Of a DNA stretch of 36,933 bases, positions 1-7,696 are shown one piece after another. Positions within the stretch are counted from its first letter, which is position 1; each line of letters begins with the position of its first letter. The stretch comes from Loktanella sp. DSM 29012 (GTDB lineage: Bacteria; Pseudomonadota; Alphaproteobacteria; Rhodobacterales; Rhodobacteraceae). The position numbers and the translations under genes were made by a program. The notes below the pieces were generated by a model that was not told where the DNA came from, did no database searches, and saw nothing but the letters and a program-made list of their open reading frames with translations. Where the stretch lies: positions 1 to 36,933 of the forward strand of contig NZ_FOEJ01000011.1 of assembly GCF_900110705.1 (NCBI RefSeq). The letters are read 5' to 3'.

Positions 1-69
1 GGCCTGACACCGCGCGAATATGCTAACCGGTCAAACGAAGACCAAAACCTGAACAGAGCTAACTCATAA
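1..69 (+). CDS. IS3-family transposase OrfB, C-terminal fragment
   Basis: Frame 1 reads GLTPREYANRSNEDQNLNRA and stops at 67-69. The LTPREYA segment followed by a short Asn-rich tail is the usual end of many IS3-family OrfB (DDE) transposases. Only the last 22 residues are inside the window, so the catalytic domain cannot be inspected. The stop lies 26 bases before the terminal repeat at 83-95, the expected arrangement for the right end of an IS3 element. Confidence 0.7.
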   Translation, partial: GLTPREYANRSNEDQNLNRANS

Positions 70-95
70 ATGAGGACTCTCTGGGGAGCAGGTCA
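1..95 (+). mobile_element. Right end of an IS3-family insertion sequence (truncated by window edge)
   Basis: The window opens inside an IS3-family element. The reading frame 1-69 encodes the last residues of the transposase and the terminal inverted repeat GGGGAGCAGGTCA ends at 95. The exact reverse complement of this 13-mer opens the element at 36839, so the same kind of IS sits at both edges in the same orientation. Sequence after 95 continues in the middle of another, older IS3 transposase, which indicates that this element inserted into that one. Confidence 0.75.
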
Positions 96-832
96 ATGAG
101 AACGAGATGATCGCTGATCTGTTGGTCGGCCTGACCGAAGCCCGCAAGACGTGGGGATTTGGGCTGTGTTTCCTTCATCTGCGCAACGTGAAGGGGCACC
201 CGTGGAACCACAAACGCGTCTACCGCATCTACTGCGCCCTAGAACTGAACTTGCGGATCAAGCCGCGCAAACGGTTAAAGAGGGACGTGCCAGACGCTCT
301 GGCCGTGCCCGAGCGACCGAATGTGACATGGTCGATGGATTTCATGGCAGATCGGCTTGAGGACGGTCGGGCCTTCCGGCTGCTGAACGTGCTGGATGAC
401 TTCAACCGCGAAGGTCTGGGGATCGAGGTCGACTTCTCCCTACCGGCCGAGCGGGTCATCCGCAGCCTGAATAATATCATCGAGTGGCGGGGCAAGCCCA
501 AGACGATCCGCGTGGACAACGGCCCGGAATACATCAGTCAGGCCCTGTTGGATTGGGCCGAAGAGCAGGGCATCGCCTTGGCCCACATCCAGCCAGGTCA
601 ACCGCAACAGAACGCCTACATCGAGCGCTACAACCGCACGGTCCGGCACGAATGGCTGGACCAATACATCATCAACAGCATCGAGGAGGCCCAGCATTTC
701 GCCACCCAGTGGCTCATTCGATCATTCTCTTGAACCAGTGGCGTTCATGATCTCATCTTGAACAACAACGACCGCCCGAACATGGGCATCGGCGGCATCA
801 CGCCTGCAATGAAACTGAAGATGGCTGCGTAA
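96..832 (+). pseudogene. IS3-family transposase OrfB remnant (5' truncated, premature stop)
   Basis: An open frame from about 92 to 733 (first ATG 107) encodes most of an IS3-family DDE transposase: the HTH_21-like stretch with [10 protein letters not shown], then the integrase core with Asp in WSMDFMAD, Asp in RVDNGPEY and Glu in [13 protein letters not shown]. The N-terminal half is missing because the IS3 end at 1-95 joins here. The frame stops at 731-733, but the same frame resumes with NNDRPNMGIGGITPAMKLK and a proper stop at 830-832. The stop lies in an imperfect tandem duplication of roughly 30 bases (two copies starting near 702 and 733, each beginning CCAGTGGC and ending CTTGAA), which adds about a dozen codons where relatives have only two or three. 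The gene is therefore dead. Confidence 0.8.
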
Positions 833-1113
833 GTTCTACGACCAAGTCCCGTTAAAAACGGGAGGATTACCGTGCAGCTTCACCAAACCGGCCATTTATC
901 CATGGCGCAGCATTTTCGGAGGGTCGAGGTCGGCAGAGCGGGACCTTCCTGGCGGTAGTCTCAATTCCGAGAGGCCTATGACAAGACCTTTGGAATATTA
1001 TCGGCCTGCGGGAATGTGGATCGTATGCGATCACATCTGGATCATTTCGGACAAGTTAAGATTTTGACCATTTGGGTCAGCGCTGTCATGCGATCGGATC
1101 GCGCGAAGCAGGA
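833..1113. other. Gene-free stretch between IS3 remnant and the GMC operon
   Basis: No convincing coding sequence or RNA was seen in this stretch of about 280 bases. Short open frames here have no recognisable family features. It is probably decayed DNA left by IS activity next to the 3' end of the GMC dehydrogenase gene. Confidence 0.5.
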
Positions 1114-1142
1114 CGGTCGCGCCGGACGAACCGGCGCGGCCG
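1114..1142 (-). terminator. Candidate hairpin terminator after the GMC operon
   Basis: A GC-rich hairpin with arms 1114-1125 and 1131-1142 (11 of 12 pairs Watson-Crick, the other a possible G-U pair) and a 5-base loop lies 6 bases beyond the GMC dehydrogenase stop codon. On the minus strand it is followed by a T-poor sequence, so it may be a weak intrinsic terminator or an mRNA 3'-end stabiliser. Confidence 0.5.
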
Positions 1143-1148
1143 TTACGT

Positions 1149-2720
1149 TCAGATGTTGCCGCGCGACATCTCGGCGGCGATGTGTTCGGCCTGACGGATG
1201 GCCAGCGCCACGATGGTGAGCGTCGGATTTTCCGCAGCACCCGTGGTGAACTGCGATCCGTCAGAGATGAACAGATTCGGCACGTCATGCGCCTTGCCGT
1301 TCTTGTCCACCACGCCGTCCGCCGCGTTCGCCGACATCCGATTGGTGCCCAGGTTGTGTGTCGACGGATAGGGCGGGGTGGGCAGAACGCGCGTGGCCCC
1401 AAGCGCCTCATACATCGCCATGCCGGTCTTGAAGGCGTGGTCGCGCATCGCGATGTCGTTGGGGTGGTCACTGAAGTTGACATTGGCGACCGGCAGTCCG
1501 TGCTGATCTTTCACGTCCATGTTCAGCGTCACGCGATTGCTTTCCTGCGGCATGTCTTCGCCCACGATCCACATGCCGGCCATGTTTTCATAGCTATCCA
1601 GCGCGGTCGTGAATTCACGCCCCCAGCTGCCCGGGTCCATGAAAGCGGCCATGAACGGCAGGCCAAGGCTTAGCGTTTCCAACTCGTAGCCGCCGACGAA
1701 ACCGCGTTCGGGGTTGTGGCCCGCCTCGTCCTGCATGATGCCCGCCATGGTCGTGCCGCGCCACATCTTCACCGGTTTGTCGAAGATGCCGTAAACCGAT
1801 CCCGTGACGTGGCGCATGTAGTTGCGCCCGACCTGTCCGGAAGAGTTCGCCAGCCCGTCAGGGAACATCGACGACGCAGAGTTCAACAACAGACGCGGGC
1901 TTTCAAAGGAGTTGCCCGCGACGCAGACTATCCGTGCCTTCTGCATCTGCAGGTTGCCGTCCTTATCGAAATATTCGACGCCCGTGACCTTGCCGCTGGC
2001 GTCGTGCAGGATGCGCGCGACGTGGGCGCGCTCTCGCACTTCCATGTTGCCCGTGGCCTCGCCCTCGGGCACCTCGGTGTAGGCGGTGGACCACTTGGCG
2101 CCCCACTTGCAGCCCTGAAAGCAAAAGCCGGTCTGCTGGCACATCATCCGGTCGCCGGTCTCGTCCGAGTTGATGGCCATGTGGCCGGTGCTGACCTCCA
2201 TCTTGCCGATGGCCTTGGCTCCGGCCTCGAACACCTTGTAGTTGTTGTTGCCGGGCAGGCCGGGACGGCCGCCAGTTCGCGTGACGCGCATCTTCTCTTC
2301 GGCGCGGGTGTAGAAGCTGTCTATCTCGCGCGGGTCGATGGGCCAGTCCATCAGGTTTGCACCGGCGACGTCGCCGTAGGTCGTGCGTGCCTTCCATTCA
2401 TGATCCTGGAACCGCAGGGATGCACCGGCCCAGTGGGTCGTCGTGCCGCCCACGGCCTTTACGATCCAGGCGGGCAGGTTCTTGAAATCGCGGGACACAC
2501 GCCATTCGCCGGACGTCGTGCGGGTGTCGGTCCAGGCCAATTGCCCAAAGCTGTCCCATTCATCGTTGATGAAGTCCTGCGGCAAGTAGCGACCGCCAGC
2601 CTCCAATGCGACGACGCTGATGCCCTTCTGGGCCAGTTCGTTGCCCAGCGTGCCGCCGCCGGCGCCTGTTCCGATGATAACGACGACGCTGTCGTCGTTC
2701 AGATCAAATGGTGCTGCCAT
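1149..2720 (-). CDS. GMC-family FAD-dependent dehydrogenase (gluconate 2-dehydrogenase large-subunit type)
   Basis: A 523-residue flavoprotein expected to oxidise an alcohol or sugar hydroxyl. The N-terminus has the FAD-binding dinucleotide fold with GTGAGG at residues 17-22 and an acidic Glu about 23 residues later (ALEAGG). The C-terminal GMC catalytic region shows THNLGTNRM (His455) and AENPTLT (Asn498), the usual His/Asn pair. Length and motifs fit the large subunit of membrane-associated gluconate/2-ketogluconate/sorbitol dehydrogenases. It has no signal peptide of its own; such subunits are exported with the Tat-signal-bearing small subunit, which is encoded 15 bases upstream (2736-3260). 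The third partner usually found, a multihaem cytochrome c subunit, is not in the window; the next sequence downstream is IS debris. The substrate cannot be told from sequence. Confidence 0.9.
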   Translation of the reverse strand: MAAPFDLNDDSVVVIIGTGAGGGTLGNELAQKGISVVALEAGGRYLPQDFINDEWDSFGQLAWTDTRTTSGEWRVSRDFKNLPAWIVKAVGGTTTHWAGASLRFQDHEWKARTTYGDVAGANLMDWPIDPREIDSFYTRAEEKMRVTRTGGRPGLPGNNNYKVFEAGAKAIGKMEVSTGHMAINSDETGDRMMCQQTGFCFQGCKWGAKWSTAYTEVPEGEATGNMEVRERAHVARILHDASGKVTGVEYFDKDGNLQMQKARIVCVAGNSFESPRLLLNSASSMFPDGLANSSGQVGRNYMRHVTGSVYGIFDKPVKMWRGTTMAGIMQDEAGHNPERGFVGGYELETLSLGLPFMAAFMDPGSWGREFTTALDSYENMAGMWIVGEDMPQESNRVTLNMDVKDQHGLPVANVNFSDHPNDIAMRDHAFKTGMAMYEALGATRVLPTPPYPSTHNLGTNRMSANAADGVVDKNGKAHDVPNLFISDGSQFTTGAAENPTLTIVALAIRQAEHIAAEMSRGNI

Positions 2721-2735
2721 GATCCGTCTCCCCCC

Positions 2736-3260
2736 TCAAAGCCAGTTGATGTCGTCGAAGCCGCGATTGATGTAGCCACCCTGGGAATAGCTCTCACCCT
2801 CGTAGCCAAAGATCGGCCAGATCGCCTTCTGGTTATAAAGCCCCGTAACCAGACCACTGCGGATCTGCTGAAAGAAGTCGGTGTCTTCCATGCTGCGCAG
2901 GATCTTCACGCGGTCCGCTTCCCACAGGGTGCCAAGGTAGCTGTCGAAACCTGCTTCGCGGGCAGCCTCGTTCAGCCCGGCGATGCCGGCCTCGATACCT
3001 TCGGCCCCCTCGTTGGTGTCGTACATCTGCACGGCGGTGGCGTAGTATTCGTCGGCCACCTTGTCGTGCGGATAGATGTCACGCGCCATCTGCGTCAGCG
3101 TGGCAAAGGTTTCCGGGCTCAGGGCCTTCATCTCCACCGCCCATGCGGCGTCTGGTGCGGCGATGAAGCCAGCCCCCACCACAAAGGTCGCCCCCGCCGC
3201 CGTCGCACGCGACAGAAGCTGGCGCCGCGTCATGCCCTTCGGGCTTGTCGTCGTTTCCAT
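2736..3260 (-). CDS. Gluconate 2-dehydrogenase subunit 3 family protein with Tat signal
   Basis: A 174-residue small subunit. The N-terminus carries a twin-arginine signal (TRRQLLSRA) followed by a hydrophobic Ala/Gly-rich stretch ending near AAWA, so the folded protein should be exported to the periplasm through Tat. The rest, with FATLTQMARDIYPHD near the start of the mature part, matches the gluconate 2-dehydrogenase subunit 3 family, the small chaperone-like partner that carries the GMC flavoprotein subunit across the membrane. It is the middle gene of the minus-strand operon, 21 bases after the VOC gene and 15 bases before the GMC gene. No cytochrome subunit accompanies the pair. Confidence 0.88.
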   Translation of the reverse strand: METTTSPKGMTRRQLLSRATAAGATFVVGAGFIAAPDAAWAVEMKALSPETFATLTQMARDIYPHDKVADEYYATAVQMYDTNEGAEGIEAGIAGLNEAAREAGFDSYLGTLWEADRVKILRSMEDTDFFQQIRSGLVTGLYNQKAIWPIFGYEGESYSQGGYINRGFDDINWL

Positions 3261-3281
3261 ATCGTCTCCTCCCTTATGTGA

Positions 3282-3677
3282 TCACTTGAAGCGACCGGCG
3301 CGGGCCAGCACTTCGATCTGATAGCCGTCCGGATCGGCCACGAAAAAGAACCGCCCCACCAGCTCCCCCGCTGGGGCGAATTCCACGAGTTTACGGGGAT
3401 TGAGGCCTTCCGCCTCGAACCGGGCATGTTCGGCGTCGAGATCATCGACTGACACGGCAAGGTGGCCGTAGCCGTCGCCAAGGTGGTAGGAGTCGGTGCG
3501 CCCCTTGTTGATCGTCAGCTCCAGCTCAAAGTCGCTCTCGGCGTTGGCCAGATAGACCAGCGTGAAGTCCGGAAAATCGAGACGGTCTGCGATCGTCAGT
3601 CCGAACGCCTTTTCGTAGAACGCGACGGAACGCGCCTCGTCCAGCACGCGGATCATGGAATGAATTGTCTTGGCCAC
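3282..3677 (-). CDS. VOC-family glyoxalase I-like protein (lactoylglutathione lyase type)
   Basis: A 131-residue vicinal-oxygen-chelate enzyme. From the GTG start at 3677 the predicted metal ligands fall where they do in E. coli GloA: His6, Glu51 or Glu53, His72 (GYGHLAV) and Glu122 (YQIEV). Glyoxalase I isomerises the hemithioacetal of methylglyoxal and glutathione to S-lactoylglutathione in the cytoplasm. GTG was chosen because a strong Shine-Dalgarno (GGGGGAGAGG) lies just upstream; the in-frame ATG at 3701 would sit before that site. It appears to be the first gene of the operon with the Tat small subunit and GMC dehydrogenase, suggesting detoxification of a reactive carbonyl linked to that dehydrogenase. 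An alternative is another VOC lyase or dioxygenase with a different substrate. Confidence 0.82.
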   Translation of the reverse strand: MAKTIHSMIRVLDEARSVAFYEKAFGLTIADRLDFPDFTLVYLANAESDFELELTINKGRTDSYHLGDGYGHLAVSVDDLDAEHARFEAEGLNPRKLVEFAPAGELVGRFFFVADPDGYQIEVLARAGRFK

Positions 3678-3732
3678 CGGCCTCTCCCCCTCTTTGGTCA
3701 TGGGGACAGGCTAGGACGGGGCGACCGGGGGC

Positions 3733-3756
3733 CGGGTAGTATGGACCTACTACCCG
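3733..3756. promoter_or_regulatory. 9-bp-arm dyad upstream of the VOC-GMC operon
   Basis: CGGGTAGTA at 3733-3741 and its exact reverse complement at 3748-3756 flank a 6-base spacer. The dyad lies 55 bases upstream of the VOC start and 29 bases beyond the ribbon-helix-helix gene stop. No T-run follows in the minus direction, so an operator is more likely than a terminator. The cognate protein is unknown. Confidence 0.45.
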
Positions 3757-3785
3757 CGTATTTTATCGCGGCGCAATGATCGGCC

Positions 3786-4079
3786 CTATTCGGCAGCGAT
3801 CTCGAAACGTGGGGTGGTGATGGAGGATTCCATGAATTTCAGACAGGCACAGCGCAGCAGCGACGTGAAATTCTCTGGCTCTCCACGTAATTCAAGAACC
3901 TCGGCGTGCAACTTCGAGATGAACATCGGCGTTGTCACGCCGTCACGTTCAGCGATCTGATCGATCACCCCCCAAAAGGCGTTTTCAAGCCGAATGCTGG
4001 TGCTTTGGCCGTTCAGCCGCAGGCTGCGTGTCTGACTGGCGTAGCGGTGCGGATCCTGATCGGCAAAGACATGGCACAT
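3786..4079 (-). CDS. Ribbon-helix-helix domain protein
   Basis: A 97-residue protein from ATG 4079, which has GGGGGAAA 5-12 bases upstream; the open frame extends further upstream but that extension is Arg-rich and lacks a ribosome site. The segment TRSLRLNGQSTSIRLENAFW, then an Ile-rich helix and TTPMFISKLHAEV, matches the small alphaproteobacterial ribbon-helix-helix (RHH_4-like) proteins: a beta-strand with basic and polar residues for DNA contact followed by two helices, with a C-terminal LLRCACLKFME helix. Probably a dimeric DNA-binding regulator, but targets are unknown. It sits upstream of the VOC-GMC operon in the same orientation and divergent from the GntR gene. Confidence 0.75.
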   Translation of the reverse strand: MCHVFADQDPHRYASQTRSLRLNGQSTSIRLENAFWGVIDQIAERDGVTTPMFISKLHAEVLELRGEPENFTSLLRCACLKFMESSITTPRFEIAAE

Positions 4080-4144
4080 CTGATTTTCCCCCCAAGAGCG
4101 TGGCGCCGATCGACCAAAGGCCCACCGTGCGCGACGTATCGTAT

Positions 4145-4156
4145 TTCGTATACGAA
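4145..4156. promoter_or_regulatory. Perfect palindrome, candidate GntR (FadR-type) operator
   Basis: TTCGTATACGAA is a perfect 12-bp palindrome in the 149-base divergent gap between the ribbon-helix-helix gene and the GntR gene. It has the GTATAC-like core typical of operators for FCD-domain GntR regulators. A partial second copy (TATCGTAT) lies just upstream at about 4137-4144. It could mediate autoregulation and control of the divergent genes. Confidence 0.6.
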
Positions 4157-4228
4157 CTGCGCGAACCTGTCTATCGGGCCAGCGCAATTGTGATATGGCG
4201 GTGATGAAAAAGCGTGCAGGACGGTGAC

Positions 4229-4906
4229 ATGGAGACGGTGAAACAGCGACGCAGCCTCGTGGAGGAGACCTACGACATCCTTGTCGATGCGATCTGCACT
4301 GGCGAAATCCGGCCGGGTGAACGGTTGAACCAAGACGATATCGCCTCCAGGCTCAATGTCTCGCGCCAGCCCGTCAACAGTGCCATCTCGATCCTCAAGG
4401 CCAACGGCCTGGTCGAGGATACCGGCCGTCGCAGCGTCATCGTGACGCCCTTCGACCGCCACCTGTTTCGCGCGATCTATGACTTTCGGGTCGTGATCGA
4501 GCCCTTTGCGGTGCGGCAGGCCGGCAAGACCCTGACGCCCGCCGACCGGGCAATGGCGGACGCGGTCCTGCGCGCGGCTGATGACGCACGGCGTGACGGC
4601 AGTTTAAGTCGGCTGGTGCAAGCCGACATGAAGTTTCACGAGATGATCTATGGCTGGAGCCGCAACCCCGTCATCGAGACCTCAATGCGGATGAATTGGC
4701 ATCACATCCGTCGGTCAATGGCCGAAATTCTGAGGGATCCCGCTGCAATCTCTTCTGTCTGGGCGCAGCATTTCGATATCGTGGAGGATCTCTTTGCAGG
4801 CGAAATTGAAAGCGCTGCTTCGAAAATGGAGAAACACATCCGGCAATCGTATGACGCGGTTATCCGTGTGATTGAAACAAACGAGACGGACAGGATCAAG
4901 GTCTGA
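4229..4906 (+). CDS. GntR-family transcriptional regulator, FCD (FadR/VanR) subfamily
   Basis: A 225-residue regulator. Residues 1-75 form the winged helix-turn-helix (QDDIASRLNVSRQPVNSAIS, then LKANGLVEDTGRRSVIV as wing). The remaining residues are the all-helical FCD ligand domain; Asp133, His137, His181 and His203 match the usual metal-binding set (DMKFHEMI, HFDIV, EKHIR). Ligands of the family are commonly small organic acids or sugar acids. ATG 4229 is preferred over the upstream GTG at 4214 because AGGACG sits 6-11 bases before it. A GntR-type palindrome lies at 4145-4156, so it probably regulates itself and the divergent RHH/VOC/GMC genes. An IS5-family element begins 13 bases after the stop. 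Confidence 0.87.
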   Translation: METVKQRRSLVEETYDILVDAICTGEIRPGERLNQDDIASRLNVSRQPVNSAISILKANGLVEDTGRRSVIVTPFDRHLFRAIYDFRVVIEPFAVRQAGKTLTPADRAMADAVLRAADDARRDGSLSRLVQADMKFHEMIYGWSRNPVIETSMRMNWHHIRRSMAEILRDPAAISSVWAQHFDIVEDLFAGEIESAASKMEKHIRQSYDAVIRVIETNETDRIKV

Positions 4907-4918
4907 AGGGGTTTTCTT

Positions 4919-5962
4919 GGCTCTGTTGCACGAAGCCCTTGGGGGATTCACCTTGTGAATCCAGCGTGATAGCTGGATGGCATGAGTAGACCGAGACCTC
5001 CGACTTATAAGATCAAGAACTGGAGGGCCTACAACGAAGCGCTCAAGCGCCGGGGTTCGCTGACGATCTGGTTCGATCCCGAGATGACGTGGGAGGCCAG
5101 GCCGACGGGCAAGCGGGGCCGGCAGCCCACTTACAGCGACGCCGCCATCCAGACCTGATGATGAAAGTCCTGTTCGGCATGGCGCTCCGGCAGACGACGG
5201 GCTTTGTCGAAAGCCTTCTGCAGTTGAGCGGGCTGGACTGGTCGGTGCCGGATTTCAGCACGCTTCCACGCCGCCAGAAGGCCCTCGCCGTAAGCATCCC
5301 GTATCGGGGATCGGAGGGGCCGTTGCACCTCTTGATCGATAGCACCGGGATCAAAGTTGAGGGTGAAGGCGAGTGGAATGCCCGCAAGCATGGTGGCGCC
5401 AAACGCCGCATCTGGCGCAAGGTTTCCCTCGGGATCGATGAGAAAACACTGGAAATCCGGGCGGTCGAGTCCACCAGCAGCGGTATCGGCGATGCGCCCA
5501 TGCTGCCGGAGTTGCTCGGCCAGATCCCGCCCGATCAAGAGATCGGCAACGTCACCGCAGACGGGGCCTACGATACGCGCAAGTGTCACGACGCCATCGC
5601 CGATCGCGGGGCCTATGCCGTCATACCGCCCCTCAAGAATGCTAAGTTCTGGAAGCCCGGCAGCGCGGGCGCCATTGCCCGCAACGAGGCCCTTCGCGCA
5701 TCGAAACGCCTGGGCCGGAATATCTGGCGGAAATGGAGCGGCTACCATCGCCGAAGTCGCGCCGAGACCAAGATGCATGCATGAAGCTGTTGGGCCAACG
5801 CCTCATGGCGCGAGAGCCCGACCGCCAGGTCGCCGAGCTTCAGATCAGTGTCGCCGTCATGAACGGTTTCACCGCGCTCGGCATACCTGTGACCGAGCCC
5901 GTGGGATAAGTGTGTCCGGGGAAGGGGTAGCTTGGCCATCCTACGATTCGTGCAACAGAGCC
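4919..5962 (+). mobile_element. IS5-family (IS903-group-like) insertion sequence, 1044 bp, inactive
   Basis: Perfect 16-bp terminal inverted repeats GGCTCTGTTGCACGAA (4919-4934) and its reverse complement (5947-5962) enclose one degenerate transposase gene. The length, single gene and GGCTCTGTTG-type ends fit the IS903 group of IS5. No convincing target duplication is visible: the flanks are GGTTTTCTT on the left and CTGCCGGAC on the right. This suggests a later rearrangement or deletion on one side. Confidence 0.85.
4982..5910 (+). pseudogene. IS5-family DDE transposase with two frameshifts
   Basis: ATG 4982 opens a typical IS5 transposase N-terminus (MSRPRPPTYKIKNWRAYNEA) that runs to SDAAIQT and then hits TGA near 5156; the protein continues in another frame from MMKVLFGMALRQTTGF, consistent with loss of about 4 bases. 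The DDE core is present: Asp in LLIDSTGIK, Asp in VTADGAYDT and a C-terminal SRAETKMH with Glu. A second shift of one base near 5775-5780 separates KMH from the expected tail KLLGQRLMAREPDRQVAELQ, which ends at 5910. Two independent breaks argue for a dead gene rather than programmed frameshifting. Confidence 0.85.
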
Positions 5963-6103
5963 CTGCCGGACGGAGAATGCGATACTTGGAAGCCCCAAAT
6001 TTCCTTGAAGACTGACATCGTTCTTTCCCCACTTCGTATCAGGGCGGCATAGCAGGTGTTGCGGATGTATATGAGATCTGAGCTAAGGGGTCAGATGCAT
6101 CGC

Positions 6104-6370
6104 TTAAGACGCAGCCGTTTTCAGTTTCATTGAAAGCGTGATGCGGCCAATGCCCATATTCTTATGATCGTCATTGAAGTCGAGTGCCGGCGTAGCGAAG
6201 TGCTGGGAATCCTTGTTACCAGTGATGTTGTATTGGTCCAGCCAGTCGTACCGGACGGTGCGATTGTTGGGCTCGATCCAGGCGCTCTGTTGCGGCTGAC
6301 CGGACTTGATATGGGCAAAGCCCATCCGAGTTCCTCAGCCCAATCCAACAGTACCTGGCCGATCTGGCGT
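6104..6370 (-). pseudogene. IS3-family transposase C-terminal remnant
   Basis: On the minus strand, one frame gives GQVLLDWAEELG and, after a frameshift near 6325-6335, another gives SGQPQQSAWIEPNNRTVRYD followed by WLDQYN and MGIGRITLSMKLKTAA, ending at 6104. It parallels the C-terminal part of the IS3 remnant at 96-832 ([42 protein letters not shown]). The catalytic Glu is kept in WIEPNN but most of the core is gone. It lies right behind the 3' end of the MFS gene. Confidence 0.78.
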
Positions 6371-6427
6371 GCCCAAGGCAGGACGAGCTGCATCGTCACA
6401 ATGCTGCATCGAGCCCAACTGATCCAA

Positions 6428-7696
6428 TCAGGCGTCCACTGCTTTTGCTTCGCGTTCTGCCTCAGCATTTTCGACGGCCCATTCGCCGGCCGCCTCGATC
6501 GCGACAGGAGATGCAGTCGGAAGGACGTTTAGATAACTATCGGTTTCATCGACCGTTGCGATGGTCCGCTGTGTCATCCTGTAAAGCGCATAAAGCGCGA
6601 TGGCGACAAACGTAACACCCAGCACCAGCCAGAATGCCCTTGGTTCCAAGGTTTGCATGGCCCAACCGGTCACCAGCGGGCCAATGATCGCGCCCAATCC
6701 AAAGGTAAAGACAAGACCGCCTGACGCAGCGGGCATATCTGATGCAGACAGTGAATCGTTCGTATAGGCCAACAGCAAGGCATATAGTGGGGTGGTGACA
6801 CCACCGGCAAAAAATGCAGCAATCATCAGCATCGATATGCCACCGTCTGTCGCCCATCCGAGCAGACATGCGGTGCTGCCCATGACGGCAAGACCAAAGA
6901 TCAGCCTGCGCCGGTCCATCCGGTCCGATAACCAGCCGATCGGATATTGCATCGCCAATGCACCAGCAAACAACATGGCAATGAACATCGAAATCTGATT
7001 GGCCGTCAGGTCGATCTTGGTGCCGAAAACGGCCCCCATGCCTGATTGGGTCGCATAGACGCTGCCAAGCAGGAATATGCCTACCGTTCCCAGTGGCGAG
7101 CCCTTGAACAGGTCACGCAAAGGCATGGGTTTGGCGACTTCGACCATCGGAACCACGGCGGCAGACAGCAGAATGGGCGCGAATGAAACCGACACGAGGA
7201 TAGAGGCACAGATAAAGAGCACAGACGTTCCGGCGTCGCCCAGCGTCAGCAGCCCCTGTGCGCCAATAATGCCAAGGGTCTGCGCGATCATGTAGGCCGA
7301 AAGAACTTTCCCGCGTGTCTCATTGGTGGCAGCGGCATTCAGCCAACTTTCCGCAGCGACATAGATGCCCGACATGCAAAACCCGACGAGAACGCGAAGC
7401 ACAGTCCAGGCCCAAGGCTCTGTCAGAAGCGGCAGCGCAATCAATGCCGCCGACATGAAACTGCCAAGTGCTGCGAAGACGCGCACATGGCCGACACGTT
7501 GGATCATCAACGGCGTAAGACGCGCACCGGAAAGAAAGCCGAGAAAATAGCCGGAGGTCACGATGGCCAGTTCGCTCGACGTAAACCCTTCGATGCCGCC
7601 ACGCAGGCCGATCAGGGTAAAATGCATGCCGTTTCCCAGCATGATCAAAACGATACCCAGCAGAAGGGCCCAAACCCCAGAAAGAACTTTGATCAT
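6428..7696 (-). CDS. MFS transporter (YcaD-like)
   Basis: A 422-residue integral membrane protein with about 12 hydrophobic segments in two six-helix halves. The loop between helices 2 and 3 has GARLTPLMIQRVGHVRVFA and the equivalent loop in the second half has GWLSDRMDRRRLIFG, the repeated MFS signature. Helix 5 contains the AAESWLNA stretch typical of the YcaD-like group of small-molecule exporters and importers. The last 40 residues are a charged Ala/Glu-rich cytoplasmic tail. It is a single gene divergent from the LacI operon; the substrate cannot be inferred. The 3' end abuts IS3 debris, so the tail may have been altered by that event. Confidence 0.85.
   Translation of the reverse strand: MIKVLSGVWALLLGIVLIMLGNGMHFTLIGLRGGIEGFTSSELAIVTSGYFLGFLSGARLTPLMIQRVGHVRVFAALGSFMSAALIALPLLTEPWAWTVLRVLVGFCMSGIYVAAESWLNAAATNETRGKVLSAYMIAQTLGIIGAQGLLTLGDAGTSVLFICASILVSVSFAPILLSAAVVPMVEVAKPMPLRDLFKGSPLGTVGIFLLGSVYATQSGMGAVFGTKIDLTANQISMFIAMLFAGALAMQYPIGWLSDRMDRRRLIFGLAVMGSTACLLGWATDGGISMLMIAAFFAGGVTTPLYALLLAYTNDSLSASDMPAASGGLVFTFGLGAIIGPLVTGWAMQTLEPRAFWLVLGVTFVAIALYALYRMTQRTIATVDETDSYLNVLPTASPVAIEAAGEWAVENAEAEREAKAVDA

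Noticed and set aside
1716-3281. 521-codon plus-strand open frame
   Set aside because: It runs antisense through the GMC and Tat small-subunit genes, which have clear family motifs; the frame is open only because of GC-rich codon structure.
4919-5962. Programmed frameshifting as the explanation of the split IS5 transposase
   Set aside because: Two separate breaks, one near the C-terminus, and no slippery sequence at either; IS903-group elements use a single frame.
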